Of a DNA stretch of 64,000 nucleotides, positions 1-8,096 are shown piece by piece. How positions within the stretch are numbered: the first letter of the stretch is position 1; each line of letters opens with the position of its first letter. A program made the translations under genes and the position numbers. Under the pieces are notes generated by a model, which made no database searches, was not told the DNA's origin, and saw only the letters and a list, made by a program, of their open reading frames with translations. The stretch is from Winogradskyella endarachnes (lineage in GTDB: Bacteria; Bacteroidota; Bacteroidia; Flavobacteriales; Flavobacteriaceae): positions 434,001-498,000 of the forward strand of contig NZ_WOWS01000003.1 in the NCBI RefSeq assembly GCF_009741275.1, written 5' to 3'.

Positions 1-206
1 AGATTCTAAAGAAAGATGCAAGCGATTTAAAATCTATGATAGAAGCACACGTAGCATACACAAACAGTGATTTAGGTAAATCTTTATTAAAAGATTGGGA
101 GACAAGTTTAAATCATTTTGTGCGCGTTATGCCTACGGAATACAAACGTGCTTTAAAACGTTTAGAGACAGAAGAACAAATGGTAGAAGAATTAGAAACA
201 GTATAG
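1..206 (+). CDS. gltB: Glutamate synthase large subunit, C-terminal end (partial)
   Basis: The window opens inside a gene whose last 67 codons are visible, ending with TAG at 204-206. The visible peptide ends in a short helical tail containing the motif FVRVMPTEYKRAL, which resembles the C-terminal end of the GltB alpha subunit, where the glutamate synthase chain closes with a V-x-P-x-Y-x-x-AL pattern. The next gene, gltD, begins four bases after the stop, so the two subunits are co-transcribed. Only the tail is seen, so the assignment rests mainly on the neighbour. Confidence 0.85.
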   Translation, partial: ILKKDASDLKSMIEAHVAYTNSDLGKSLLKDWETSLNHFVRVMPTEYKRALKRLETEEQMVEELETV

Positions 207-210
207 GATA

Positions 211-1674
211 ATGGGAAAAGTAACAGGTTTTAAAGAATTCGAAAGAAAAGATGAGTCATACAAACCCGTAAAGGACCGTGTAAAACATTACAATGAGTTT
301 ACAGTGCCTTTAAAGGATAAAGACATAATTGAGCAAGGGTCACGTTGTATGGATTGTGGAATTCCATTTTGTCATAGTGGTTGTCCGCTTGGTAATTTAA
401 TTCCAGATTTTAATCATATGGTTCACCAAGGAGAATGGCAAAAGGCTTCTTGGATTTTGCACTCAACAAATAATTTCCCGGAGTTTACAGGGCGTTTATG
501 TCCTGCACCATGTGAAAAAGCTTGTGTTTTAGGGATTATTGAAGATCCAGTTTCTATCGAGAATATAGAAAAAAGTATTGTAGAACGAGCCTTTAAAGAA
601 GGTTGGATTAAACCACAGCCACCAAAAGTTAGAACAGAAAAAACAATAGCGATTGTTGGTTCTGGTCCTGCAGGTTTGGCTGCTGCTCAACAATTAAATA
701 GAGCTGGTCATACAGTAACTGTTTTTGAGCGTGATGATGCTATTGGTGGATTGTTGCGATACGGAATCCCGAATTTTAAAATGGAAAAAGGCATCATTGA
801 TCGACGTTTAGCTATTCTTAAAGCGGAAGGTATTGTATTTAAAACCAATGTTAATGTTGGTGTAAACTATGATGTTGAAGAATTGAAAAAATTTGATGCA
901 GTTGTGCTTTGTGGTGGTGCAACAGAAAGAAGAAGTTTGCCAACTCCTGGAATTGATGCAGATGGCGTAGTACAAGCTATGGATTTTTTAACACAACAGA
1001 CTAAAGTGGTATTTGGGCAAAAAATAAAAGATCAAGTTTTAGCAACTGGTAAAAATGTGATTGTTATTGGAGGTGGAGATACAGGAAGTGATTGTATAGG
1101 AACCTCTAATCGTCAAGGTGCAAAATCAGTTGTAAATTTTGAAATAATGCCAAAACCGCCAGGTCATCGCTCGCCAACGACTCCATGGCCATATTGGCCA
1201 CTGCAGTTAAAGACTTCAACATCTCACAAAGAAGGTGTAGAACGTAACTGGTTAATCAATACAAAAGAGTTTGTAACCAATGCAAAAGGAAAATTAACAG
1301 CTCTAAAAACGGTTAATGTAGAATGGGAAATGATTCCTGGAGAACGACCTAAATTAATAGAAGTTCCTGGTACAGAAAAAACTTGGAAATGCGATTTAGC
1401 CTTATTGGCACTTGGATTTACTGGGCCAGAATCAACACTTGCTGAGAAACTTGGTATAAAACGAGATGCGCGCTCTAACTATAAAGCTGAATACGGAAAA
1501 TATCAAACTAATATTCCAAATATTTTTACAGCAGGAGATATGCGAAGAGGGCAATCTCTAATTGTTTGGGCAATTTCTGAAGGTAGGGAAGCTGCTAGAC
1601 AAGTTGATATTTACCTAATGGGAAAATCAGATTTGGCTACTAAAAATGAAGAAGGTGATTTGGTAGGACTATAA
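211..1674 (+). CDS. gltD: Glutamate synthase [NADPH] small subunit
   Basis: This 487-residue beta subunit of glutamate synthase passes electrons from NADPH through FAD and Fe-S clusters to the large subunit, which makes two glutamates from glutamine and 2-oxoglutarate in the cytoplasm. The N-terminal Fe-S region carries C46, C49, C54, C58 and C97, C101, C105. The FAD-binding GSGPAG motif is at about 150-155 and the NADPH-binding GGGDTG at 287-292. Length fits the family. The start ATG at 211 lies four bases after the gltB stop, indicating one operon, and a strong hairpin terminator follows about 70 bases after the stop. Confidence 0.96.
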   Translation: MGKVTGFKEFERKDESYKPVKDRVKHYNEFTVPLKDKDIIEQGSRCMDCGIPFCHSGCPLGNLIPDFNHMVHQGEWQKASWILHSTNNFPEFTGRLCPAPCEKACVLGIIEDPVSIENIEKSIVERAFKEGWIKPQPPKVRTEKTIAIVGSGPAGLAAAQQLNRAGHTVTVFERDDAIGGLLRYGIPNFKMEKGIIDRRLAILKAEGIVFKTNVNVGVNYDVEELKKFDAVVLCGGATERRSLPTPGIDADGVVQAMDFLTQQTKVVFGQKIKDQVLATGKNVIVIGGGDTGSDCIGTSNRQGAKSVVNFEIMPKPPGHRSPTTPWPYWPLQLKTSTSHKEGVERNWLINTKEFVTNAKGKLTALKTVNVEWEMIPGERPKLIEVPGTEKTWKCDLALLALGFTGPESTLAEKLGIKRDARSNYKAEYGKYQTNIPNIFTAGDMRRGQSLIVWAISEGREAARQVDIYLMGKSDLATKNEEGDLVGL

Positions 1675-1745
1675 TTAAAAACTTAATAAATAAACTTCTA
1701 CTACTATACAATTTTAAGGGTCAGTCTATTATTAGGGTAGAAAGT

Positions 1746-1779
1746 AAAAGCATCTGGAAACAGATGCTTTTTTTATTTT
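1746..1779 (+). terminator. Rho-independent terminator of gltBD
   Basis: A perfect 11-bp stem (AAAAGCATCTG paired with CAGATGCTTTT) closes on a GAAA tetraloop and runs directly into a T-rich tract. It lies about 70 bases downstream of gltD on the same strand. Confidence 0.9.
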
Positions 1780-1859
1780 GTAACTAATACCAGTTGCACA
1801 ATAATGTTTACTTTTAATATAAGTAGTTTATTAATTACGTTTTCAAATTGTAATAGAAT

Positions 1860-1891
1860 AAAAAGAGGACATCAATTTGATGTCCTTTTTT
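1860..1891 (-). terminator. Terminator of the peroxiredoxin gene (bidirectional)
   Basis: The arms AGGACATCAA and TTGATGTCCT (1866-1875 and 1877-1886) form a near-perfect palindrome flanked by A-runs on the left and T-runs on the right. It can therefore end transcription in both directions. It sits 12 bases past the stop of the minus-strand peroxiredoxin gene and also backs up the gltD terminator. Confidence 0.85.
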
Positions 1892-1902
1892 AGATGCGTT
1901 AA

Positions 1903-2541
1903 CTATAAGTTTGGTTGAGGGGTTAACCTTAAATATGGCTTAACTTCTTTGTGTCCCTTCGGAAATAATTCTGGAATTTGTTCATTGGTCACAGCAGGTG
2001 AGATTACGCAGTCTTCTCCGTTTTTCCAGTTTGCAGGAGTCGCAACCTTATGGTAAGCTGTTAATTGTAAAGAATCTACTACTCTTAATAATTCTTCAAA
2101 ATTTCTACCAGTTGAAGCAGGATACACAATGATTAATTTTACTTTCTTATCAGGATCTATAACAAATACAGATCTAACGGTTAAATTATTGTCTGCATTT
2201 GGATGAATCATATCATACAAATTTGAAACTTTTTTATCTTCATCTGCTATAATAGGAAAATCTACAGACGTGCTCTGTGTTTCATTAATATCTTTAATCC
2301 AGCTTTTGTGAGAGGAAAGACCATCTACACTTAAAGCTATGGTTTTTACATTTCTTTTTTCAAATTCACTTTTGTATTTCGCAACAGTCCCTAATTCTGT
2401 TGTGCAAACAGGTGTGTAATCCGCTGGATGAGAAAATAATATTCCCCAACTATCGCCTAACCAATCATGAAAGTTGATTTCTCCTTCTGAAGTTTGTGCT
2501 GTAAAGTTTGGTGCTTCATCACCTAATCTAATTACGCTCAT
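1903..2541 (-). CDS. Peroxiredoxin, 1-Cys (Prx6) type
   Basis: This 212-residue thiol peroxidase reduces hydrogen peroxide and organic hydroperoxides. The conserved active-site motif HPADYTPVCTTE places the peroxidatic cysteine at C46, with T43 and R123 completing the usual active site. The PVCTTE form plus a C-terminal extension of about 50 residues is typical of the Prx6 subfamily rather than the AhpC/Prx1 type. A second cysteine, C178, lies in the tail (GEDCVISP), but whether it resolves the disulfide cannot be told from sequence. The gene is monocistronic, with its own terminator. Confidence 0.93.
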   Translation of the reverse strand: MSVIRLGDEAPNFTAQTSEGEINFHDWLGDSWGILFSHPADYTPVCTTELGTVAKYKSEFEKRNVKTIALSVDGLSSHKSWIKDINETQSTSVDFPIIADEDKKVSNLYDMIHPNADNNLTVRSVFVIDPDKKVKLIIVYPASTGRNFEELLRVVDSLQLTAYHKVATPANWKNGEDCVISPAVTNEQIPELFPKGHKEVKPYLRLTPQPNL

Positions 2542-2611
2542 ATTATTTAATTTTTAAAGATTAATATTTTTTAAAACTCTTAACGTTTAAATTATTTGTT
2601 GCTTTAGTCTC

Positions 2612-3886
2612 TTATTTTGGATATTTCTTATTGATTTTATCCAAACATAAATTATGAATACTTCCAATATGCGAATGTTCTTTTCCTAAATCGGGTTGAT
2701 ACGTTCCGTCTTGTACTTGGCTACCAATTTTTTGATAGGCTTCTCTAAAACTCATACCATCAACTACCAAATTATTGATGCTATCTACCGTAAATAAGTA
2801 TTGGTATTTCTCATCGTTAAGGTCAATATCTTTTACAATGATTTGCTGAATGGCATACGTAAAAATGTCTAAAATGTCTTTTACATCTTCAAAAGCATTG
2901 ATAATGTTTTCTTTTAATAATTGAAAATCTCTATGGTAGCCACTTGGTAGATTATTCGTGATGAGTAGCATTTCAGAATGTAAAGCTTGAATTTTATTGC
3001 ACTTACCTCTAATTAATTCAAACACATCAGGATTCTTTTTGTGTGGCATAATGCTACTTCCTGTGGTTAATTCATCTGGAAATGTAATAAATCCAAAATT
3101 CTGACTCATATACAGACAAATATCCATTGCAAATCGTGCCATGGTATTACACAAACCACCTAAGGCACTCGCAATAGCACGTTCGCTTTTTCCTCGGCTC
3201 AATTGTGCTGCAACTACATTATATTTTAAAGTTGAAAACCCTAATTCTTTTGTTGTAATTTCTCTATCTATAGGAAATGAACTTCCGTAACCAGCGGCCG
3301 AACCTAAAACATTTTGATCGGTAATTTTTGATACAGCATTTAAAACGTAAACATCATCAATTAATAATTCCCCATAGGCCGAAAACCACAATCCGAAAGA
3401 GGATGGCATGGCAACCTGTAAATGTGTATAACCAGGTAAAAGTTTTGTTTTATGTGTTTCAGCAAGGTCTAAAAGTGTATCGAAAAACGTCTTCGTTTTA
3501 TCATTTATGATTTGTAAGTTTTCTTTGTAGTATAACTGAAGTGCGACTAAAACTTGGTCGTTTCTAGAACGTGCGGTGTGTATTTTTTTTCCGACATCGC
3601 CTAAGGTTTTTGTAAGCTCGTGTTCAATTTTAGAATGTACATCTTCAAAGGTGTCTTCAATAGTAAATGTGCCAGCTTCAATAGATTCTGCTAAAACCTT
3701 TAATCCTGATTTTAATTGTTCTAATTCATCCGAACTAATAATTCCGATAGTTTCTAACATAATGGCATGCGCTAAAGAGGCTTGCACATCGTATTTTGCA
3801 ATATGCATGTCAATTTCTCGGTCGTTACCAACGGTGAATAATTCTATTTTTTTATCTATTGAAAAGCCTTTGTCCCAAAGTTTCAT
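2612..3886 (-). CDS. argH: Argininosuccinate lyase
   Basis: This enzyme cleaves argininosuccinate to arginine and fumarate, the last step of arginine synthesis. The superfamily signature GSSIMPHKKNPD, carrying the catalytic serine, is intact, as are HTARSRNDQ and the GYTHLQ histidine motif. I place the start at ATG 3886, giving a protein that begins MKLWDKGFS. An in-frame ATG 33 bases upstream would add residues encoded by a palindromic repeat and is unlikely. At 424 residues it is somewhat shorter than the roughly 460 of the enterobacterial enzyme. It is the last gene of the arg operon and is separated from the preceding gene by repeats. Confidence 0.95.
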   Translation of the reverse strand: MKLWDKGFSIDKKIELFTVGNDREIDMHIAKYDVQASLAHAIMLETIGIISSDELEQLKSGLKVLAESIEAGTFTIEDTFEDVHSKIEHELTKTLGDVGKKIHTARSRNDQVLVALQLYYKENLQIINDKTKTFFDTLLDLAETHKTKLLPGYTHLQVAMPSSFGLWFSAYGELLIDDVYVLNAVSKITDQNVLGSAAGYGSSFPIDREITTKELGFSTLKYNVVAAQLSRGKSERAIASALGGLCNTMARFAMDICLYMSQNFGFITFPDELTTGSSIMPHKKNPDVFELIRGKCNKIQALHSEMLLITNNLPSGYHRDFQLLKENIINAFEDVKDILDIFTYAIQQIIVKDIDLNDEKYQYLFTVDSINNLVVDGMSFREAYQKIGSQVQDGTYQPDLGKEHSHIGSIHNLCLDKINKKYPK

Positions 3887-3898
3887 AATATATTCCTT

Positions 3899-3932
3899 CG
3901 AAGGCAGTCCCGAAACCATCGGGATGCCTTCA
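3899..3932. repeat. Palindromic repeat in the argH leader
   Basis: GAAGGC-x-GTCCCGA and TCGGGAT-GCCTTC form an imperfect stem of about 13 bp around a five-base loop (AACCA). It ends only about 13 bases upstream of the argH start, so a transcript from the upstream arg genes would carry this hairpin next to the start codon. It belongs with the other palindromes of the arg operon. Read on the plus strand it is followed by T6, but no plus-strand gene ends here. Confidence 0.7.
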
Positions 3933-3967
3933 TTTTTTAATTATACTTAATTCTTTATTCTTAGCTT

Positions 3968-3982
3968 AGACCTGCTAGGTCT
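3968..3982. repeat. Short AGACCTGCTAGGTCT palindrome
   Basis: A 15-base palindrome, AGACCTGCTAGGTCT, lies in the gap between argH and the argE-like gene. A longer relative is found at 10041-10072 in the same operon, between argC and argG, sharing AGACCTGCTAGGT. The two appear to be members of one dispersed repeat family. Confidence 0.65.
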
Positions 3983-3994
3983 ATCGTCTTTTTT

Positions 3995-4068
3995 GTCATT
4001 CCTGCGAAGGCAGGAATCTATTTTTAAATTTCAGTTTGTGTTTGGATTCCTGCCTTCGCAGGAATGAC
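3995..4068. repeat. 74-bp repeat element with perfect 24-bp inverted arms
   Basis: The arms at 3995-4018 and 4045-4068 are exact reverse complements over 24 bases. Each is itself a hairpin built on CCTGCGAAGGCAGG or its complement. The outer ends read GTCATTCC and GGAATGAC, and the spacer is 26 bases. A second element of the same design lies at 5924-5988. The element sits between argH and the argE-like stop codon at 4075, in non-coding DNA. It looks like a non-autonomous palindromic element and no transposase gene is present. Confidence 0.9.
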
Positions 4069-4074
4069 AGCATC

Positions 4075-5136
4075 TTACAATACCTTCTCCAACAACTTAA
4101 TATACAAATCAACACCTTCTTCAATCTCAGCCAAATAAATAAACTCATCTGCGGTATGCGAACGCGTGCTGTCTCCTGGTCCTAATTTTAAGGACTGACA
4201 AGTTAAAACAGATTGGTCAGAAAGCGTTGGCGAACCGTAAGTTTCTCTTCCTAATGCAATGCCTGCTTTTACTAGTTCATGATGACTAGAAATTGAGGAT
4301 GAATTTAATCGTAAACTTCTAGCAGTAATACTAGAACATGGCGATTTTTGAGTTAAAATATCTGCAATTTCTTGATTGGTGTATTTGTCATTTACACGTA
4401 CATCAATAACTAAATCCACTTCTGCTGGTACAGCATTGTGTTGTTTGCCTGCGTTAATTTGTGTAACGGTCATTTTTACATCGCCTAAAACTGGTGATTT
4501 TCTTTCAAATTTATACTCTTTAAACCATTTTAAAACATTAATAGTATTGTAAATGGAATTATCATTATTTGGGTGAGCAGCATGGCTAGCGGTTCCTTTT
4601 ACTTTAGCATCAAAAACCACCAAGCCTTTTTCGGCGATGGCTAAATTCATTAAAGTGGGTTCGCCAACAATGGCCACATCGATTTTTGGGATGATACTTA
4701 ACATACTATTTAGTCCGTTTGGACCACTGCTTTCTTCTTCAGCAGATGCCACAATAACTAAGTTGTAGTTGAGGTCTTTTTTATCGTAAAAATATGTGAA
4801 CGTTGCAATTAAAGATACCAAACATCCACCTGCATCATTACTGCCCAAACCGTAAAGTTTCCCGTCTTCTACAATGGCTTTAAATGGGTCTTTAGTGTAA
4901 CCGTTGTTAGGTTTTACCGTATCGTGATGCGAGTTTAATAATAAGGTTGGCTTGCTGTCATCAAAATATTTGTTGGTAGACCAAACATTATGATTATTCC
5001 TTTTAAAAGGGATATGGTGTGTTGTAAACCAATTTTCAATGAGCAATGCCGTGTTATCTTCTTCAGAAGAAAATGACTGTGTTTCTATGAGTTGCTTTAA
5101 TAAAGCAATGGCTTCAGTTGTTAGTTTTTCAATCAT
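4075..5136 (-). CDS. M20-family amidohydrolase, probable N-acyl-citrulline/ornithine deacylase
   Basis: This is a 353-residue metallopeptidase-fold hydrolase of the ArgE/DapE (M20) family. Metal-binding motifs are visible in order: NSHHDTV, GSNDAGG, the acidic pair in SAEEESSG, VGEPT, and a C-terminal SHTADEF histidine. Because this operon encodes an acyl-ornithine carbamoyltransferase, the likely substrate is the N-acylated citrulline made by that enzyme, so it would release citrulline for argG. Whether the acyl group is acetyl or succinyl is not decided by sequence. I chose ATG 5136, which overlaps the argB stop as ATGA; the 20-codon longer frame would overlap argB deeply. Confidence 0.88.
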   Translation of the reverse strand: MIEKLTTEAIALLKQLIETQSFSSEEDNTALLIENWFTTHHIPFKRNNHNVWSTNKYFDDSKPTLLLNSHHDTVKPNNGYTKDPFKAIVEDGKLYGLGSNDAGGCLVSLIATFTYFYDKKDLNYNLVIVASAEEESSGPNGLNSMLSIIPKIDVAIVGEPTLMNLAIAEKGLVVFDAKVKGTASHAAHPNNDNSIYNTINVLKWFKEYKFERKSPVLGDVKMTVTQINAGKQHNAVPAEVDLVIDVRVNDKYTNQEIADILTQKSPCSSITARSLRLNSSSISSHHELVKAGIALGRETYGSPTLSDQSVLTCQSLKLGPGDSTRSHTADEFIYLAEIEEGVDLYIKLLEKVL

Positions 5137-5909
5137 TTTGTGATGGTTGTATGTTTGTTGTTGGTATGGAAAAGCATCTCTGATTTTCCGATACAAACTT
5201 TTTGAACGTTTTTATTTATAGCGTGAAAACAGTTATCTAATTTAGGTAGCATGCCTTCGAAAATGATATTGTTTTCTTTTAATGTTTTGTAGCTTTCTAT
5301 GTTGATGTTTTCGATAACGGAATCCTCATTTTCTACATCTTCAAGCACACCATTTTTCTCAAAACAATAGTATAATTCAGTGTTGAAAACGGTAGATAAG
5401 CCAATCGCTAATTCCGAAGCAATCGTATCGGCATTGGTATTTAGTAATTGGCCGTTTTCGTCATGAGAAATTGCACAAAATACAGGCGTAATGTTATTGT
5501 TTAGTAATACTTCTAAAGCGTCAGTGTTTACTTTTTTTACATCGCCAACAAAACCGTAATCTATGGTTTTAATAGGTCGTTTTTCTGAAACAATAGTGTT
5601 GCCATCTGCACCAGAAAACCCAATAGCATTGCAATGATGCGCCTGTAATTGCGCTACAATGTTTTTGTTGATTTTACCTGCGTAAACCATGGTAATAATA
5701 TCTAAAGTCGCTGCGTCAGTAATACGTCTACCTTCATGCATTTTTACTGGAATATTCATTTGTTCGGCTAATTTAGTGGCTATTTTTCCACCACCATGCA
5801 CCAAAACTTTAGGGCCAGATATGGTTGCGAAATCTTTGATGAATTCAGCTAAGGCTTCTTCGTTATCGATGATGTTTCCACCTATTTTTATGACTTTTAT
5901 TGTTTTCAT
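5133..5909 (-). CDS. argB: N-acetyl(acyl)glutamate kinase
   Basis: This 258-residue amino-acid kinase-fold protein phosphorylates the gamma-carboxylate of N-acylglutamate. Visible motifs are KIGGN at 8-12, VHGGGK, GRRITD, NTNADT and GMLPK near the end, which together form the substrate and ATP sites. In Bacteroides the same family works on N-succinylglutamate, so the acyl group here is uncertain. Its stop codon overlaps the start of the downstream deacylase by four bases, indicating translational coupling. A palindromic repeat lies 15 bases upstream of the start. Confidence 0.94.
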   Translation of the reverse strand: MKTIKVIKIGGNIIDNEEALAEFIKDFATISGPKVLVHGGGKIATKLAEQMNIPVKMHEGRRITDAATLDIITMVYAGKINKNIVAQLQAHHCNAIGFSGADGNTIVSEKRPIKTIDYGFVGDVKKVNTDALEVLLNNNITPVFCAISHDENGQLLNTNADTIASELAIGLSTVFNTELYYCFEKNGVLEDVENEDSVIENINIESYKTLKENNIIFEGMLPKLDNCFHAINKNVQKVCIGKSEMLFHTNNKHTTITK

Positions 5910-5923
5910 ATTATTAATTTTTT

Positions 5924-5988
5924 GTCATTCCCGTGAAAACGGGAATCCACAAATGTTAATTTTAGATTCCTGCCTGCGCAGGAATGAC
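5924..5988. repeat. 65-bp repeat element, second copy of the GTCATTCC family
   Basis: Left arm 5924-5947 is a hairpin with stem ATTCCCGT/ACGGGAAT and outer GTCATTCC. Right arm 5965-5988 is a hairpin with stem TTCCTGC/GCAGGAA and outer GGAATGAC. The outer bases are shared with the 3995-4068 element while the hairpin cores differ, so the cores evolve by compensating changes. It fills the argF'-argB gap and starts 15 bases upstream of the argB start codon. Confidence 0.88.
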
Positions 5989-6000
5989 AATGGATTATCA

Positions 6001-6936
6001 TCATAGTTTTTCTAAAATCTGCTTCAACACTATTTGCGCAGCATAAGTTCTATTGTTTGCTTGTTTAATAACTACAGATTGTTCGCTGTCTAAAACCGCA
6101 TCTTCTACAATTACATTTCGTCTTACAGGTAAGCAATGCATAAATTTTGCATGTCCTAATTTAGCTTTAGTGAGCATCCAATTGTTATCTTGATTTAATA
6201 CTTTTCCATAATCGTTATAACTGCTCCAGTTTTTTACGTACACAAAATCGGCATCTTTTAAAGCGTCTTCTTGGTTGTAATTTATGGGTGTGTCTTTAGT
6301 GATTTCTTCGCTTAATTCGTAACCTTCAGGATGTGTAATAGTTAAATCTACTTCTAACTCTTGCATCATTTCTACAAACGAATTGGCAACCGCTTGCGGT
6401 AAAGCCTTTGGGTGAGGTGCCCAAGACAGTACTACTTTTGGTTTTGCTTTCTCTGTAAGTTCAGTTATGGTTATAGCATCAGCCAAAGCTTGTAATGGAT
6501 GGGCCGTTGCACTTTCCATGTTTACAATTGGCACTGTTGCATATTTTTTAAAATTATTAAGAATGTATTCCGATTCGTCTTTTGCTTTATCTTGAAGTGT
6601 TGGAAAAGCCCTCACAGCAATGACATCTGCGTATTGCGAAATGACCTGAGCTGCCTCCTTGATGTGTTCAGATTTATCCATATTCATTATGGTGCTATCT
6701 TCAAATTCTAAATTCCAAGCATCGTTGATGTTTAAAATCATCACTTCCATACCTAAGTTTTTTGCAGCTTTTTCGGTACTTAATCGTGTTCTTAAACTCG
6801 AATTAAAAAAGAGCATTACTAAGGTTTTGTGTTTTCCTAAATCTTGAAATTCAAATGGGTTCATCTTTAATAAAATGGCATCCTTAATAGTTTCAGAAAG
6901 GTTGGAAATATCTTTTATTTTGGTGTAGTTTTTCAT
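6001..6936 (-). CDS. argF': N-acyl-L-ornithine carbamoyltransferase (SOTCase/AOTCase group)
   Basis: This transfers the carbamoyl group of carbamoyl phosphate to an N-acylated ornithine. The carbamoyl-phosphate loop is FFNSSLRTR (residues 43-51), the form found in acyl-ornithine enzymes, instead of the STRT of ordinary ornithine carbamoyltransferase. HCLPVRRN lies near the C-terminus. At the position known to set acetyl versus succinyl specificity (Pro90 in the Bacteroides fragilis enzyme, Glu92 in Xanthomonas) it has Ser89, in DKSEH. The acyl group is therefore not predicted. The start ATG 6936 gives 311 residues; an upstream in-frame ATG four codons earlier is possible but less likely. Confidence 0.92.
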   Translation of the reverse strand: MKNYTKIKDISNLSETIKDAILLKMNPFEFQDLGKHKTLVMLFFNSSLRTRLSTEKAAKNLGMEVMILNINDAWNLEFEDSTIMNMDKSEHIKEAAQVISQYADVIAVRAFPTLQDKAKDESEYILNNFKKYATVPIVNMESATAHPLQALADAITITELTEKAKPKVVLSWAPHPKALPQAVANSFVEMMQELEVDLTITHPEGYELSEEITKDTPINYNQEDALKDADFVYVKNWSSYNDYGKVLNQDNNWMLTKAKLGHAKFMHCLPVRRNVIVEDAVLDSEQSVVIKQANNRTYAAQIVLKQILEKL

Positions 6937-6942
6937 CTTTGT

Positions 6943-6957
6943 GCCCACGAAAGTGGG
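6943..6957. repeat. Short CCCAC-GAAA-GTGGG hairpin
   Basis: A small stem-loop with a GAAA loop occupies most of the 32-base gap between argD and argF', seven bases upstream of the argF' start. CCCACGAAAGTAGG at 47281-47294, upstream of engB, matches it with one arm changed. It may be a trimmed member of the palindrome families in this operon, or a translation-control hairpin. Confidence 0.5.
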
Positions 6958-6968
6958 TAACTGTTTAA

Positions 6969-8096
6969 TTAAACTAATTCTTTTTCTAAAGCTTCAAAAA
7001 ATACGTCAATATGCTTTTTCTGAATGGTTAAAGGTGGAAGAATCCTTAATAAGTTAGGATTTTTAGCACTTCCTGTAAAAATATGGTGGTCAAAAATTAA
7101 CTTCTTCCGTAAGTCTGAAATTGGAAAATCAAATTCTAAACCTAACATTAATCCGCGTCCTTTAATCGATTTTAAATGTGGTAAAGACTTTGCTTTTTCT
7201 TGAAAATAGTCTGAAATTATTTTAGCATTTTCCATTAACTTTTCTTCTTCCAAAACTTCTAAAACAGAACGTGTAGCTGCACATGCCAAATGATTACCGC
7301 CAAAGGTTGTACCTAATAAGCCAAAAGATGCTTTAATATTTGGATGAATTAAAATGCCGCCAACCGGAAATCCATTGCCCATGCCTTTGGCTATAGAAAT
7401 AATATCTGGTGATATGTTGTGTTTTTGAAAAGCAAAAAAGTCGCCAGTTCTTCCAAATCCAGATTGTACTTCATCAGCAATTAAAGCGGTATTATATTGT
7501 TTACAAAGTTTGTCTAAACCTTGGTAGAATTCCGTTGTACTTTGGTCTAAACCACCAACACCTTGGATAAATTCAACGATAACAGCACAAGTTTGGTTTT
7601 GTTTTAAGATAGTTTCAACAGCTTCTAAATCGCCTAATTCTACGAAATCAACTTCTTGTTGTGCGTTTATAGGTGCCACAATTTTAGGATTGTCGGTTGC
7701 AGCAACAGCAGCGGACGTTCTACCATGAAACGAATTTTTAAAGGCCAACACTTTGCTTTTACCATTATGAAACGATGCTAGTTTTAAAGCATTCTCGTTG
7801 GCTTCTGCACCAGAATTACATAAAAATAACTGGTAATCTTTACAGCCAGATAAGGCTTCAAGCTTATCCGCTAATTCAACTTGCATTGGGTTTTGAATAG
7901 CATTACTATAAAAACCAAGTTTGCTGACTTGATTAGAAATAGCAGCAACATATTTTGGATGTGAATGTCCGATTGAAATCACAGCATGTCCTCCGTAAAG
8001 GTCTAAATATTCAACATTTTTATCATCGTAAACGTAAATGTCTTTTGCGCTTACTGGTGTAATGTCGAAAAGTGGGTAAACATTAAATAAACTCAT
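6969..8096 (-). CDS. argD: Acetylornithine/acylornithine aminotransferase
   Basis: This is a class III PLP-dependent aminotransferase of 375 residues, which makes N-acylornithine from N-acylglutamate semialdehyde using glutamate. The PLP lysine is K237 in SIAKGMGNGFPVGG, preceded by IADEVQSGFGRTG (206-218), which contains the pyridine-nitrogen aspartate. CNSGAEANENALK at 93-105 binds the cofactor phosphate. The start ATG overlaps the stop of proC as ATGA, so the two are translationally coupled. Confidence 0.93.
   Translation of the reverse strand: MSLFNVYPLFDITPVSAKDIYVYDDKNVEYLDLYGGHAVISIGHSHPKYVAAISNQVSKLGFYSNAIQNPMQVELADKLEALSGCKDYQLFLCNSGAEANENALKLASFHNGKSKVLAFKNSFHGRTSAAVAATDNPKIVAPINAQQEVDFVELGDLEAVETILKQNQTCAVIVEFIQGVGGLDQSTTEFYQGLDKLCKQYNTALIADEVQSGFGRTGDFFAFQKHNISPDIISIAKGMGNGFPVGGILIHPNIKASFGLLGTTFGGNHLACAATRSVLEVLEEEKLMENAKIISDYFQEKAKSLPHLKSIKGRGLMLGLEFDFPISDLRKKLIFDHHIFTGSAKNPNLLRILPPLTIQKKHIDVFFEALEKELV

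Noticed and set aside
3887-3919. N-terminal extension of ArgH starting at 3919
   Set aside because: The extra 11 codons come from a palindromic repeat and are absent from the conserved ArgH start. ATG 3886 gives the normal N-terminus.
3328-3950. Plus-strand frames antisense to argH
   Set aside because: They are shadows of a strongly conserved gene on the other strand and resemble no protein family.
5137-5196. Longer N-terminus for the argE-like protein
   Set aside because: It would overlap argB by 64 bases, whereas ATG 5136 gives the usual ATGA coupling.
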